Assembly: GCA_903933735.1 (NCBI GenBank)
Contig: CAIZLB010000025.1
Coordinates: 1-45,828 of the forward strand
Source: an uncultured bacterium
GTDB taxonomy: Bacteria; Patescibacteriota; Minisyncoccia; Phycocordibacterales; CAIZLB01
DNA: 45,828 nt
Direction of reading: 5' to 3'
The notes under the pieces were generated by a model. It was not told where the DNA came from. It did no database searches and worked only from the letters and a program-made list of their open reading frames with translations. Made by a program: the position numbers and the translations under genes. Of this stretch, positions 7,405 through 13,952 are shown piece by piece (within the stretch, counting starts at the first letter, position 1; each line of letters opens with the position of its first letter).

Positions 7405-8538
7405 CTATTTTTGCTCAATCTCATCTTTAATTTTTTGACCCAAAAGCATACCCAATCTCTTAAGTTTTTTAATATTTTCTAGAACAACTTTTCCTTCTGC
7501 ACCCCTTTTAATTTTACCTTTTAGTCCACCACCTCCAAATCGATCTTCTTTTTTTGTTGGTCTGATCCCTTCCCTAGGATTTTCAATCATGATTTTAAAG
7601 TTTTTTTCGTTATCACTTTGTAATTCATCCCGCCCCTTAGAACCAAATCCTCCATATAGAAATATTTTTTCTTTTTTTAACATATTTAACATAGGATTAT
7701 CTTGTTTGACTTTGTCCATAATCCTTCTCATAACAGCTTCTTTTCTCCGATAAAGAATACTATGTAATTCTCTCGCCTCAGTAATTTTCCTAGATAAATC
7801 AGGAGTGTTATTTAAAATTTCAAAAGTTTCTTCTAACTCATCTTTTCTTTTACTTTTAATTTCTTCATCTAAAATTTCAAAAGTTTTTTTTAATTCATCC
7901 TCCTCTTTTCTTATACTTTTAATTTCTTCGTCTTTTTCTGCTAAAGAATTAGCGATTGAACTTAAAGTTGAACTCAAATATTCATTATATCCAGTTAATC
8001 CATGTTTAACCCTTCTTAAAGAATTCCCGCTTATTGAAGCCTCATCAAAAATGATTGTGTTTGCTTCAGTGTCATCAAATCTCTTTTTGATAAAGTTATA
8101 AACTAACTCAGCTTCTTCAGATGGCATGTCGTCAGATAAGAATCTCGGGTCAATTCTATAAAATTTAGGTACTTCTTCGTCAGGATAAGCAATTCGCCAC
8201 ATTTCTTTAAACACATAACCAAATGGGATTGCTGATGTTTCATTTAAAATGATATATTTTGGTTTTATTAAGTCATGCCATTCTTGTATCATCTTCTTCA
8301 TTCCCGACATTATTACTTCTATGCGCGCTTGTCTCTCTTCGATAGTTTGATAATTAGGTTTCTTGTCTCCAGCATAATCTCCACCATAAATTAAATTATA
8401 GAAAAGTTCTTCTGCATTTTCCTGATTTTCATTGCTTTCATTTAACACAGACTCTTCACTATCAAAACCATCGATTATATCAACTCTTTCCATAGGGGTT
8501 AAAGGGTTTTCTTCTGGTATCTCATAGTTTTCTGTCAT
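7405..8538 (-). CDS. PRTase-like hypothetical protein with long coiled coil
   Basis: 377 aa, starting MTENYEIPEEN. It is a paralogue of the 278-aa protein at 5320-6156: the same N-terminus, then YIILNETSAIPFGYVFKEMW, and NTIIFDEASISGNS in the place of a PRPP-loop-like motif. A strongly charged heptad-like segment (about residues 205-250, two near-repeats of EEIKSxRK-DELEETFEIL) predicts a coiled coil missing from the paralogue. The C-terminal third has FLYGGFGSKGRDE and a Lys-rich tail. I cannot assign a function; the two paralogues may form a pair. TATAAT lies 6 nt before the ATG. Confidence 0.65.
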   Translation of the reverse strand: MTENYEIPEENPLTPMERVDIIDGFDSEESVLNESNENQENAEELFYNLIYGGDYAGDKKPNYQTIEERQARIEVIMSGMKKMIQEWHDLIKPKYIILNETSAIPFGYVFKEMWRIAYPDEEVPKFYRIDPRFLSDDMPSEEAELVYNFIKKRFDDTEANTIIFDEASISGNSLRRVKHGLTGYNEYLSSTLSSIANSLAEKDEEIKSIRKEEDELKKTFEILDEEIKSKRKDELEETFEILNNTPDLSRKITEARELHSILYRRKEAVMRRIMDKVKQDNPMLNMLKKEKIFLYGGFGSKGRDELQSDNEKNFKIMIENPREGIRPTKKEDRFGGGGLKGKIKRGAEGKVVLENIKKLKRLGMLLGQKIKDEIEQK

Positions 8539-8583
8539 GTTAAAATTATATCAAAACTACGCACCTCGTGCACCCTCATATTG

Positions 8584-8610
8584 GTTAGCGATGTGGTACG
8601 ATGTTGGAAC
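8584..8610 (-). repeat. 27-nt intergenic repeat, copy R2
   Basis: Plus strand GTTAGCGATGTGG followed by TACGATGTTGGAAC. Only a few substitutions separate it from the copies at 10298 and 10715. To its left is CTCATATTG, and a GCAC-CTC-GTGC hairpin further left. It ends 6 bp from the stop codon of the NUDIX gene at 8616. Confidence 0.7.
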
Positions 8611-8615
8611 CTCAT

Positions 8616-9020
8616 TCAATTAACCAAATATGATAGATTATCAATCCCGAGCAAACTATCTTTATCGAGTTCTTTTTTTAGCTCTTCAAATGTTACCCAT
8701 TTACTAGAACTAATTTCCCAGGATAATTTCAAATCAAAATTCATAACCTGAATAAGAAAAATATCCATCTCATGAGGAATGCATAAAACTGTAGTATTTA
8801 CTTTATACAGAAAAGAAACTGAACTAATGTTATTTGGTTTAATATTTAATTCTTCTTCAATCTCTCTCCTTACAGCATTTTCTGCGGATTCATTTTTACC
8901 TATTCCACCGCCAGGCAAATGATACATAAACGGAGGCAATGAACCTTTCACGATGAGAAAAAGTTTTTGGTTGATATCGAAGATAAAAGCGCGGGCTACT
9001 TTTCGGCGAGGTAATTTCAT
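8616..9020 (-). CDS. NUDIX hydrolase (MutT-like)
   Basis: 134 aa, a minimal NUDIX domain. The box GGGIGKNESAENAVRREIEE followed by ELNIKPN is at about residues 37-60. It starts with a basic MKLPRRKVARAFIFD strand as in many MutT-like proteins. It is not closely similar to the two other NUDIX paralogues in this run. Substrate unknown. The promoter is weaker than for the neighbours: TATCTT 6 nt before the ATG. It lies between the two kinds of intergenic repeat. Confidence 0.85.
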   Translation of the reverse strand: MKLPRRKVARAFIFDINQKLFLIVKGSLPPFMYHLPGGGIGKNESAENAVRREIEEELNIKPNNISSVSFLYKVNTTVLCIPHEMDIFLIQVMNFDLKLSWEISSSKWVTFEELKKELDKDSLLGIDNLSYLVN

Positions 9021-9052
9021 ATATTAAAGATATCATATTTTTAAACCTACTT

Positions 9053-9141
9053 GTTAGGTAGATTGAGCTAAAACAATATTCGGTCAAGTACTGCAACATC
9101 TGGTTTGATAGTTTAAATTTATCAAATCGACACGACTTGAG
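9053..9141 (-). repeat. About 90-nt imperfect intergenic repeat, copy S1
   Basis: Plus strand starts GTTAGGTAGATTGAGCT and ends CAAATCGACACGACTTGAG. The copy at 11175-11260 has matching ends (GTTAGGTGGTTTGAGCT and CAAATTGACGCCACTTCAG) and a weakly similar middle. An internal TTTGATA/TATCAAA hairpin (about 9104-9127) is present. No coding potential is seen. Confidence 0.55.
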
Positions 9142-9188
9142 CAATTATCTATACCAAGTTTCTGACATTACTTTCTTTTCAGGACTTC

Positions 9189-10208
9189 TTATGGTCTAAA
9201 TATTTCCGGCACCTCAAAAATAAATTCAATCTTAGGATCCCAAAGAGGTGGTTTGAATTCATTAACTTCATCATAATCTAAAGATAGTCCGGACCATAAG
9301 TCGCCATCGGTAGAGTATACACCAAAGATCGCTTGACTACCATCGCTTTTTTCAATCGGTCGCATACCAAAACGAATGAAATTATAAATAAAATCATTTT
9401 TATGATTAAGGCAATAACTCAAGATAGTAGGATACCTGCACTTTTCAAGTCCTAACTCAGATGCTTGATGATAAATTTCTCTTAAAGAAACATCATCTTC
9501 AAAACCAAGATCGGAAATCCGAATTCTAACGAGTCGCGGTCGATAACTACCGAGACCCCAATTATAACCGAAAGTGTAACTTCCTCTTATCATTTCTTCT
9601 ACCCTAAAGATACCTACACCCACAGATTTTAATTCTGCAATAAATTCTTCGGCTGTTTTTCCACTAGTATCCTGACTTTCTATTTTAATTCTCTTACCCG
9701 GAAAAGAAGTATACAGATACTTCAAACTTTCTGGGATTCTACGGAAAATACCAGGCTCCAATGGCCCAACAAATGCTATTACACCTTCAGATATTTCACT
9801 TGACATATGAGCTATTTGATTAGGTTTTAGTGGTTCATCATTATCACTGAGAACCAAGAGTATATCTTCCTCAACATTTCTATTATTTATAACCTCTATG
9901 ATACGTGGATCATGATCGCCATCTCTTTTTTGAACAAGACGATCAACTTCATACAAAAAAATAAGGTCGTCCTTAGTTAACAATTCTCCCTGCTTGTGTT
10001 TTTGATAAATATTACTTATATATTCGTTATCTTCTTGATGAAGTCTCTTAGCAATTTCGTATGTCTTGGAACCCTTAATTCTTTCTGAAACTATTCTTGA
10101 AAATTCTTTGGGTGTACCAGGAAAGCCCACAATATGATGATCGCTTCTAATTTCTTTCAGGCCTTTAGTCTCTTTGTCTCTGAATTTTTGATGCCATGGT
10201 TTTTCCAT
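9189..10208 (-). CDS. Hypothetical soluble protein
   Basis: 339 aa, soluble, no signal peptide, with the composition of a folded cytoplasmic protein. The N-terminal 110 residues are helical and charged. A middle part (about 110-185) alternates strands and helices, with repeated ISEGVIAFVGPLEPGIFRRI-like turns and an FPGKRIKIESQD strand. A LGSYRPRLVRIRISDLGF stretch is near residue 220. I recognise no catalytic motif and no family. TATACT lies 9 nt before the ATG, so it is probably a leaderless single-gene unit. The next gene ends 126 bp upstream, with repeat copy R3 between them. Confidence 0.65.
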   Translation of the reverse strand: MEKPWHQKFRDKETKGLKEIRSDHHIVGFPGTPKEFSRIVSERIKGSKTYEIAKRLHQEDNEYISNIYQKHKQGELLTKDDLIFLYEVDRLVQKRDGDHDPRIIEVINNRNVEEDILLVLSDNDEPLKPNQIAHMSSEISEGVIAFVGPLEPGIFRRIPESLKYLYTSFPGKRIKIESQDTSGKTAEEFIAELKSVGVGIFRVEEMIRGSYTFGYNWGLGSYRPRLVRIRISDLGFEDDVSLREIYHQASELGLEKCRYPTILSYCLNHKNDFIYNFIRFGMRPIEKSDGSQAIFGVYSTDGDLWSGLSLDYDEVNEFKPPLWDPKIEFIFEVPEIFRP

Positions 10209-10297
10209 AATAAATTAAGTATATCAAAAAAAACAAAAAGTTCTAACCCGGGTTAAGGGTCTTTGAAAAAGATTGAAAAATATAGTTTAAAATGTTG

Positions 10298-10324
10298 GTT
10301 AGCGGTGTGGTACGATGTCGGAAC
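10298..10324 (-). repeat. 27-nt intergenic repeat, copy R3
   Basis: Plus strand GTTAGCGGTGTGG followed by TACGATGTCGGAAC. Preceded by GTTG, so the left edge reads TTGGTTA as at 8584. It ends 10 bp from the stop of the gene at 10335. Confidence 0.7.
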
Positions 10325-10334
10325 GGAAACACCA

Positions 10335-10691
10335 TTAATTGAAAATATTCACAAAAATAAAAAGTAACGTAATCAGAGCGAAAAAAATTAAACCACCCTT
10401 TACTATAGGAGACATTTTTTCGGGAGGCTGGTTGTTAATGCGTTTTAGTGGATCAACCATCGTCTCGTCGATACTTTTAATATTTTTTGCAGATACAATA
10501 ATTAAAGATATGAAGAATCCTGTTGACATCAGCCAAATTAATACAAGTGGCCATGCCAGAATTAAAATAGACATGCTCTCACCTCCAATCATTGATTTTA
10601 TAACGTAATACAGTATTGTCATGTTATTTATAAACATAAGGGTACTTATTACCAAAACCATTAGTAGTGCCGCGCGTTTTATGTTAAACAT
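10335..10691 (-). CDS. Small membrane protein, three transmembrane segments
   Basis: 118 aa. Hydrophobic helices are visible at about residues 8-30, 40-66 and 95-117, with a short polar loop (KNIKSIDETMVDPLKRINNQ) before the last one. No family recognised. TACAAT lies 6 nt before the ATG. It is followed by repeat R3 and preceded by repeat R4, so it is a single gene bounded by two copies of the same 27-nt element. Confidence 0.65.
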   Translation of the reverse strand: MFNIKRAALLMVLVISTLMFINNMTILYYVIKSMIGGESMSILILAWPLVLIWLMSTGFFISLIIVSAKNIKSIDETMVDPLKRINNQPPEKMSPIVKGGLIFFALITLLFIFVNIFN

Positions 10692-10714
10692 ATTTGAATT
10701 GTATCATAAAATTT

Positions 10715-10741
10715 GTTAGCGGTGTGGTACGAAGTTGGAAC
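10715..10741 (-). repeat. 27-nt intergenic repeat, copy R4
   Basis: Plus strand GTTAGCGGTGTGG followed by TACGAAGTTGGAAC. One of three near-identical copies. It ends 3 bp from the stop codon of the gene at 10745. Confidence 0.7.
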
Positions 10742-10744
10742 TGA

Positions 10745-11128
10745 TTATTTAGACTGACCTACTTTTAAAAAATGACCTTTTCCTAATCTATACATTGCAA
10801 TCATACATGGAATACTAAAAACTATTGAGAATATAATTGCATCGAGAGCAAAATCTGAATGGAAAAAATTCAAAAATGGAACCTTGGTCAAAATTACTAC
10901 CAACTGCAAAGCCCAATCTACCACTATCACCGTAAACATGATTTTCCAAATCATAGGTTTAAAAACTTTTTTGCTATAAGTATATGACCACAGAGCCAGA
11001 ACCAGAATTATATTTTCCACAGCCCCTTCAAACAGCTCAAAGGTTGGTTTCGAAAGAAGCGGAATTAAGGCTATTAACCCAAGACAACATATTATTAAAT
11101 ATATCCAAAAGTATATTTTCCATTTCAT
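10745..11128 (-). CDS. Small membrane protein, four transmembrane segments
   Basis: 127 aa. Four hydrophobic helices at about residues 5-25, 33-50, 60-82 and 93-113, with a basic C-terminus (GKGHFLKVGQSK). It resembles many four-helix integral membrane proteins of unknown function and carries no diagnostic motif. TATAAT lies 8 nt before the ATG. It has an R-type repeat at its 3' side and an S-type repeat beyond its promoter. Confidence 0.65.
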   Translation of the reverse strand: MKWKIYFWIYLIICCLGLIALIPLLSKPTFELFEGAVENIILVLALWSYTYSKKVFKPMIWKIMFTVIVVDWALQLVVILTKVPFLNFFHSDFALDAIIFSIVFSIPCMIAMYRLGKGHFLKVGQSK

Positions 11129-11174
11129 GTGTGTGAATTATAGACTATTTATTTAGCTAATACCAGATTTGCAT

Positions 11175-11260
11175 GTTAGGTGGTTTGAGCTGGAATCATG
11201 ATCAATCAAGCATAATAATATTATGGCAACTTTTCATAATTCAAATTGACGCCACTTCAG
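11175..11260 (-). repeat. About 86-nt imperfect intergenic repeat, copy S2
   Basis: Second copy of the S element (see 9053-9141). Plus strand starts GTTAGGTGGTTTGAGCT and ends CAAATTGACGCCACTTCAG. It lies between the promoter of the gene at 10745 and the stop of the gene at 11276. The ends are conserved better than the middle. Confidence 0.55.
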
Positions 11261-11275
11261 TAAAAATAATTCTAA

Positions 11276-11740
11276 TTATTCGACCAATTTCTTAACATTA
11301 AATTCATTAATTCGCCAATTAGATTGATCACCAGTCACAACAATATCAAATTCAACAGTAGCTTTTTCAAAGGTACCCCTACTTTTTATATTAATCAAAT
11401 TTTCAATCTTACCATTAGTAGAAACAGAGTTGGACTTATATATCTCAGAACCTTTGTATTCTCTTAATTTTCCCAATTCATTTGAAATAGCAGAAAAAGA
11501 AGATCTGATATTTTCAGGAGTATTAATACTTAGTAATTTATGACTAGCCTCAGATATAAGTTTTTCCGCATTCCAATTTTCCACTATTTGAGGAATAACT
11601 CTATCAACATACACCTGTGCTTCCTTGTTTGAATTTGCTAAAGTATCAGAGGTAGCTTTAAATTTAGCAACAGATATAAAAACCAAAGACAAAATAAATA
11701 GTCCGAAAATTACACCTATGATTTTAAAAAAAGTTTTCAT
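11276..11740 (-). CDS. Membrane-anchored hypothetical protein
   Basis: 154 aa from MKTFFKIIGVIFGLFILSLV; the ATG is chosen because TATAAT lies 6 nt before it. One N-terminal membrane helix (about 5-26) is followed by an extracytoplasmic domain of about 125 residues: a helical part (about 35-95), then beta strands ending in WRINEFNVKKL. This helix-plus-sheet shape with a terminal W-x-I-x-x-F resembles small cystatin/NTF2-like domains such as the DUF4019/DUF4864 groups, but I cannot assign it firmly. It is the first gene beyond the tRNA 3' end. Confidence 0.65.
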   Translation of the reverse strand: MKTFFKIIGVIFGLFILSLVFISVAKFKATSDTLANSNKEAQVYVDRVIPQIVENWNAEKLISEASHKLLSINTPENIRSSFSAISNELGKLREYKGSEIYKSNSVSTNGKIENLINIKSRGTFEKATVEFDIVVTGDQSNWRINEFNVKKLVE

Positions 11741-11820
11741 GTTTATATTATAATTGAAATTTAATAATAAAGATATGAACAATATTTAAAGCATATTGAG
11801 TACTCTAACAACGCTCATGT

Positions 11821-11894
11821 TGGTTACCCGACAGGGACTCGAACCCCAATTAACGGTTCCAGAAACCGTTGTCCTACCTTTAGACGATCGGGTA
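11821..11894 (-). tRNA. tRNA-Gln (anticodon CTG) with encoded CCA
   Basis: Read on the minus strand: acceptor TACCCGA pairs with TCGGGTA; D arm GTC/GAC with a TAAAGGTAG loop; anticodon stem ACGGT/ACCGT around a 7-base loop TTCTGGA, giving anticodon CTG (codon CAG, Gln); T arm TGGGG/CCCTG with loop TTCGAGT; then A and CCA, which are genome-encoded (TGG at 11821-11823 on the plus strand). 74 nt with a normal cloverleaf. Its 3' end points toward the run of small leaderless genes at lower coordinates. Confidence 0.95.
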
Positions 11895-11943
11895 ATACAT
11901 CTAAATTAGCATTTTTTATATAATTAATCAAAGATACTTATAC

Positions 11944-12063
11944 CTAGAGACCATACACTATTTTATCTATATTTTCACTTAAATCTTTATCGCCAGAAAA
12001 ACGTATAGACAGCAAATCCTTAAATGTATATTTTTTCTTTTTTTTCTTACTTTTACTATTCAT
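11944..12063 (-). CDS. Small basic protein, 39 aa
   Basis: 39 codons plus TAG, starting MNSKSKKKKKKYTFKD and ending in ENIDKIVYGL. Support comes from a TATTAT box exactly 6 nt before the ATG, as for the neighbouring genes, and from a plausible fold: a Lys-rich tail followed by a short helix and an FSGDKDLSENID segment. It lies between the tRNA and the trmB-like gene on the same strand. Function unknown; the size and charge would suit a nucleic-acid-binding or antitoxin-like peptide, but this is only a guess. Confidence 0.5.
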   Translation of the reverse strand: MNSKSKKKKKKYTFKDLLSIRFSGDKDLSENIDKIVYGL

Positions 12064-12077
12064 AAAACAATAATATC

Positions 12078-12815
12078 CTACAACCTAGAAAACAACAACC
12101 CAAACAACTTCTTCTGAAACTCAGCAAACTTCTTATGCTGTATATTAATAGTCATCTTCGACGGATAATCTATAATCGCCACTTTATCTTTATAAATAAT
12201 CAAGTTTATTTCATCTTGGAAAAGATCAAACTCTTTCGGTATAGTCTTAATAGATCTTCCTAAGAACTTTTTAAATGGTTGATTATTATACCCCGTTATC
12301 ACTAACCTCTCTAAACCTTTTTTATCTCTTATGTACTCATAATCTTTTGGTATGTATTTATTTTTCTTAAATTGTTTTATAGAACTATATCGATAATATT
12401 TTTCATTCTTATCCAATGTGTTAACAACATCACTATATGTATCCCTTATAGCCTGTTCCCCTTCAGCTACAGATATAGTTGGTTTATCACTTGATGATTC
12501 ATACAACTTATATATATCTTCCATGTCATCAAAGAATGATTTTTCATATTCTTTAAACAAAGCCTCTAACTTTTCTGGAGATTCTGCAATATAGGTTTTT
12601 CTTTTACCCTTTGAAGATATTCTTATCAAACTTTTATTATCAAGATTCTCTATAGCTTTATAAACAACAGGTCTGTGTAGATTGGTTTTTTTAGATATTT
12701 GAGTTGGCAATAATTCACCATCTCCTATCAAACAAGCATATACTTTAGCATCATCTTCTGATAAGCCTATTTTAGAGAAAATGTTTTGATATTTTGTTAT
12801 GTCTTTTTTATTCAT
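12078..12815 (-). CDS. TrmB-family transcriptional regulator
   Basis: 245 aa from MNKKDITKYQNIFSKIGLS. The N-terminal 75 residues form a TrmB-type winged helix: SEDDAKVYACLIGDGELLP, then TQISKKTNLHRPVVYKAIEN (recognition helix) and the wing LIRISSKGKRKTY. A helical linker (about 85-115) and a C-terminal effector-like domain follow. TrmB-like regulators bind palindromes and respond to small ligands, often sugars. The start is chosen because a longer reading would run through the promoter. A perfect 24-bp palindrome lies just upstream (12823-12846), consistent with autoregulation and control of the divergent gene. Confidence 0.8.
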   Translation of the reverse strand: MNKKDITKYQNIFSKIGLSEDDAKVYACLIGDGELLPTQISKKTNLHRPVVYKAIENLDNKSLIRISSKGKRKTYIAESPEKLEALFKEYEKSFFDDMEDIYKLYESSSDKPTISVAEGEQAIRDTYSDVVNTLDKNEKYYRYSSIKQFKKNKYIPKDYEYIRDKKGLERLVITGYNNQPFKKFLGRSIKTIPKEFDLFQDEINLIIYKDKVAIIDYPSKMTINIQHKKFAEFQKKLFGLLFSRL

Positions 12816-12822
12816 AATCGAT

Positions 12823-12846
12823 AAGTGTATTAATATTAATACACTT
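12823..12846. promoter_or_regulatory. Perfect 24-bp palindrome, probable TrmB operator
   Basis: Half site AAGTGTATTAAT followed directly by its reverse complement. It begins 8 bp upstream of the trmB-like ATG and covers the expected -10 region (TATTAAT). A divergent TATAAT is at 12881-12886. The position is ideal for a regulator repressing its own gene. Confidence 0.65.
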
Positions 12847-12962
12847 TTTATATCATATATACCTTGTATTTGCAATATGATATAATCATACTATATAACT
12901 ATGTACAAAAAAGTCATAAAAATAAGCCAGTATTCAAAATCGGGATTATATTAAAGACAGCT

Positions 12963-13841
12963 ATGAAAAACACAAACAACAAAAACAACATGTATCAATT
13001 AATGGAAGCAATGGTTAAAGAAGCAATCCAAATCATTCAAAGTGAAGCGGCCGTATTTAGTCAAAAAGTTAAAACACATTACAGTGGTAGTGAGGATGAT
13101 CTCGTTACCAGTGCTGACCTTAAAGCACAAGATATGTATGTTTCAATGATACAGAAACTATTTCCAAATGAAGGTCTTATCGGTGAGGAAAATGGTTTGA
13201 ATACCCCAGCCAAAGAAGGTCATGGATATTTTACCATCGACCCGCTTGATGGAACTAAAGCCTTCGGACGTATGCAGTCAATCGGTTCAGGCACTATGAT
13301 TGCCCATGTTAATAAAGATGGTGTTGTTGATGCGGTTTGCATTGGCGATATTAATACAGGAGAGATCTATGGTTTTGGTGAAGGTCATAAACCATCACGC
13401 ACAAGATTCGGGGTTAAGTCCCCAATGAAAGCTCATGGCGATATCCCTCTGACTAAAAAGTATGTTCTTCTGAAAGACCATACCGAGGATTTCCCAGGAG
13501 TATTGCAAAAATTATTCAGAGCTAAAAATGGTGGCATTTTCAAAGATATTGAAATATCGAGTGGTAGCATAGGTTTGCTAGTGGCTCGCTTGTGGAAAAA
13601 TGAAGTTGGAATGTTTGTCCTAAGACCTGATGGTTTCAATACACCGTGGGACAATACCCCACTCATCGGGATGAATAAGGTCATGGACATTGTCCATATC
13701 AAATACAATATCGCAGCCAAAGAGGTTGAGGTATTTGATCCAACTTTACCGAAAGAAATTACAAAGAAAGATTATATCGAGATACTGATACACAAAGATT
13801 ATGCAGATGAAGTGATTGATTGGATTAATCAGCATAAATAA
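12963..13841 (+). CDS. Inositol-monophosphatase-like (IMPase/CysQ superfamily) phosphatase
   Basis: 292 aa from MKNTNNKNNM. Metal-binding motifs of the superfamily are present: the GEENG Glu (about residue 76), DPLDGTKAF (about 94-102), and WDNTPLIG near residue 225 in place of WDxAA. Members hydrolyse inositol phosphates, 3'-phosphoadenosine phosphates or fructose bisphosphate; which one cannot be told here. The gene is GC-richer than its neighbours. A TATAAT at 12881-12886 gives a leader of about 70 nt; a nearer TATATT 10 nt before the ATG is the alternative. It is divergent from the TrmB regulator and ends in a strong terminator. Confidence 0.85.
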   Translation: MKNTNNKNNMYQLMEAMVKEAIQIIQSEAAVFSQKVKTHYSGSEDDLVTSADLKAQDMYVSMIQKLFPNEGLIGEENGLNTPAKEGHGYFTIDPLDGTKAFGRMQSIGSGTMIAHVNKDGVVDAVCIGDINTGEIYGFGEGHKPSRTRFGVKSPMKAHGDIPLTKKYVLLKDHTEDFPGVLQKLFRAKNGGIFKDIEISSGSIGLLVARLWKNEVGMFVLRPDGFNTPWDNTPLIGMNKVMDIVHIKYNIAAKEVEVFDPTLPKEITKKDYIEILIHKDYADEVIDWINQHK

Positions 13842-13857
13842 TAAAGACTGATCCATT

Positions 13858-13889
13858 CTCCCAAGTGTAAAAGCTTGGGAGATTTTTAT
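13858..13889 (+). terminator. Intrinsic terminator of the IMPase-like gene
   Basis: Stem CTCCCAAG / CTTGGGAG with an 8-nt loop (13858-13881), followed by ATTTTTAT. It starts 16 bp after the stop codon. Confidence 0.85.
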
Positions 13890-13890
13890 A

Positions 13891-13926
13891 TAAAAAAATC
13901 CCCCGGACGCGCGCACGCATCCGAGG
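13891..13926 (-). terminator. Intrinsic terminator of the GC-rich secreted-protein operon
   Basis: On the minus strand, CCTCGGATGCG pairs with CGCGTCCGGGG around TGCG, then a run of seven T. It lies tail to tail with the plus-strand terminator at 13858, insulating two convergent units. Confidence 0.8.
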
Positions 13927-13952
13927 AAAGTAATCGTTTTTGACTGGGGTGA

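Noticed and set aside
142-8538. Alternative genetic code with UGA as an amino acid
   Set aside because: Several genes end in TGA at sensible places (for example 142, 1881, 3403 and 5320) and an RF2 with SPF and GGQ motifs is present.
7358-10741. R repeats as degenerate tRNA genes
   Set aside because: They carry a TAACCA end and a GTTC start on the minus strand, a faint likeness to a T arm with CCA, but are too short and cannot form a T stem.
7358-11260. Integron attC sites between the small genes
   Set aside because: GTTAGGT at 9053 and 11175 fits the GTTRRRY core, but no matching RYYYAAC partner with internal complementary arms is found, the R repeats do not fit the core consensus, and no integron integrase is in the window.
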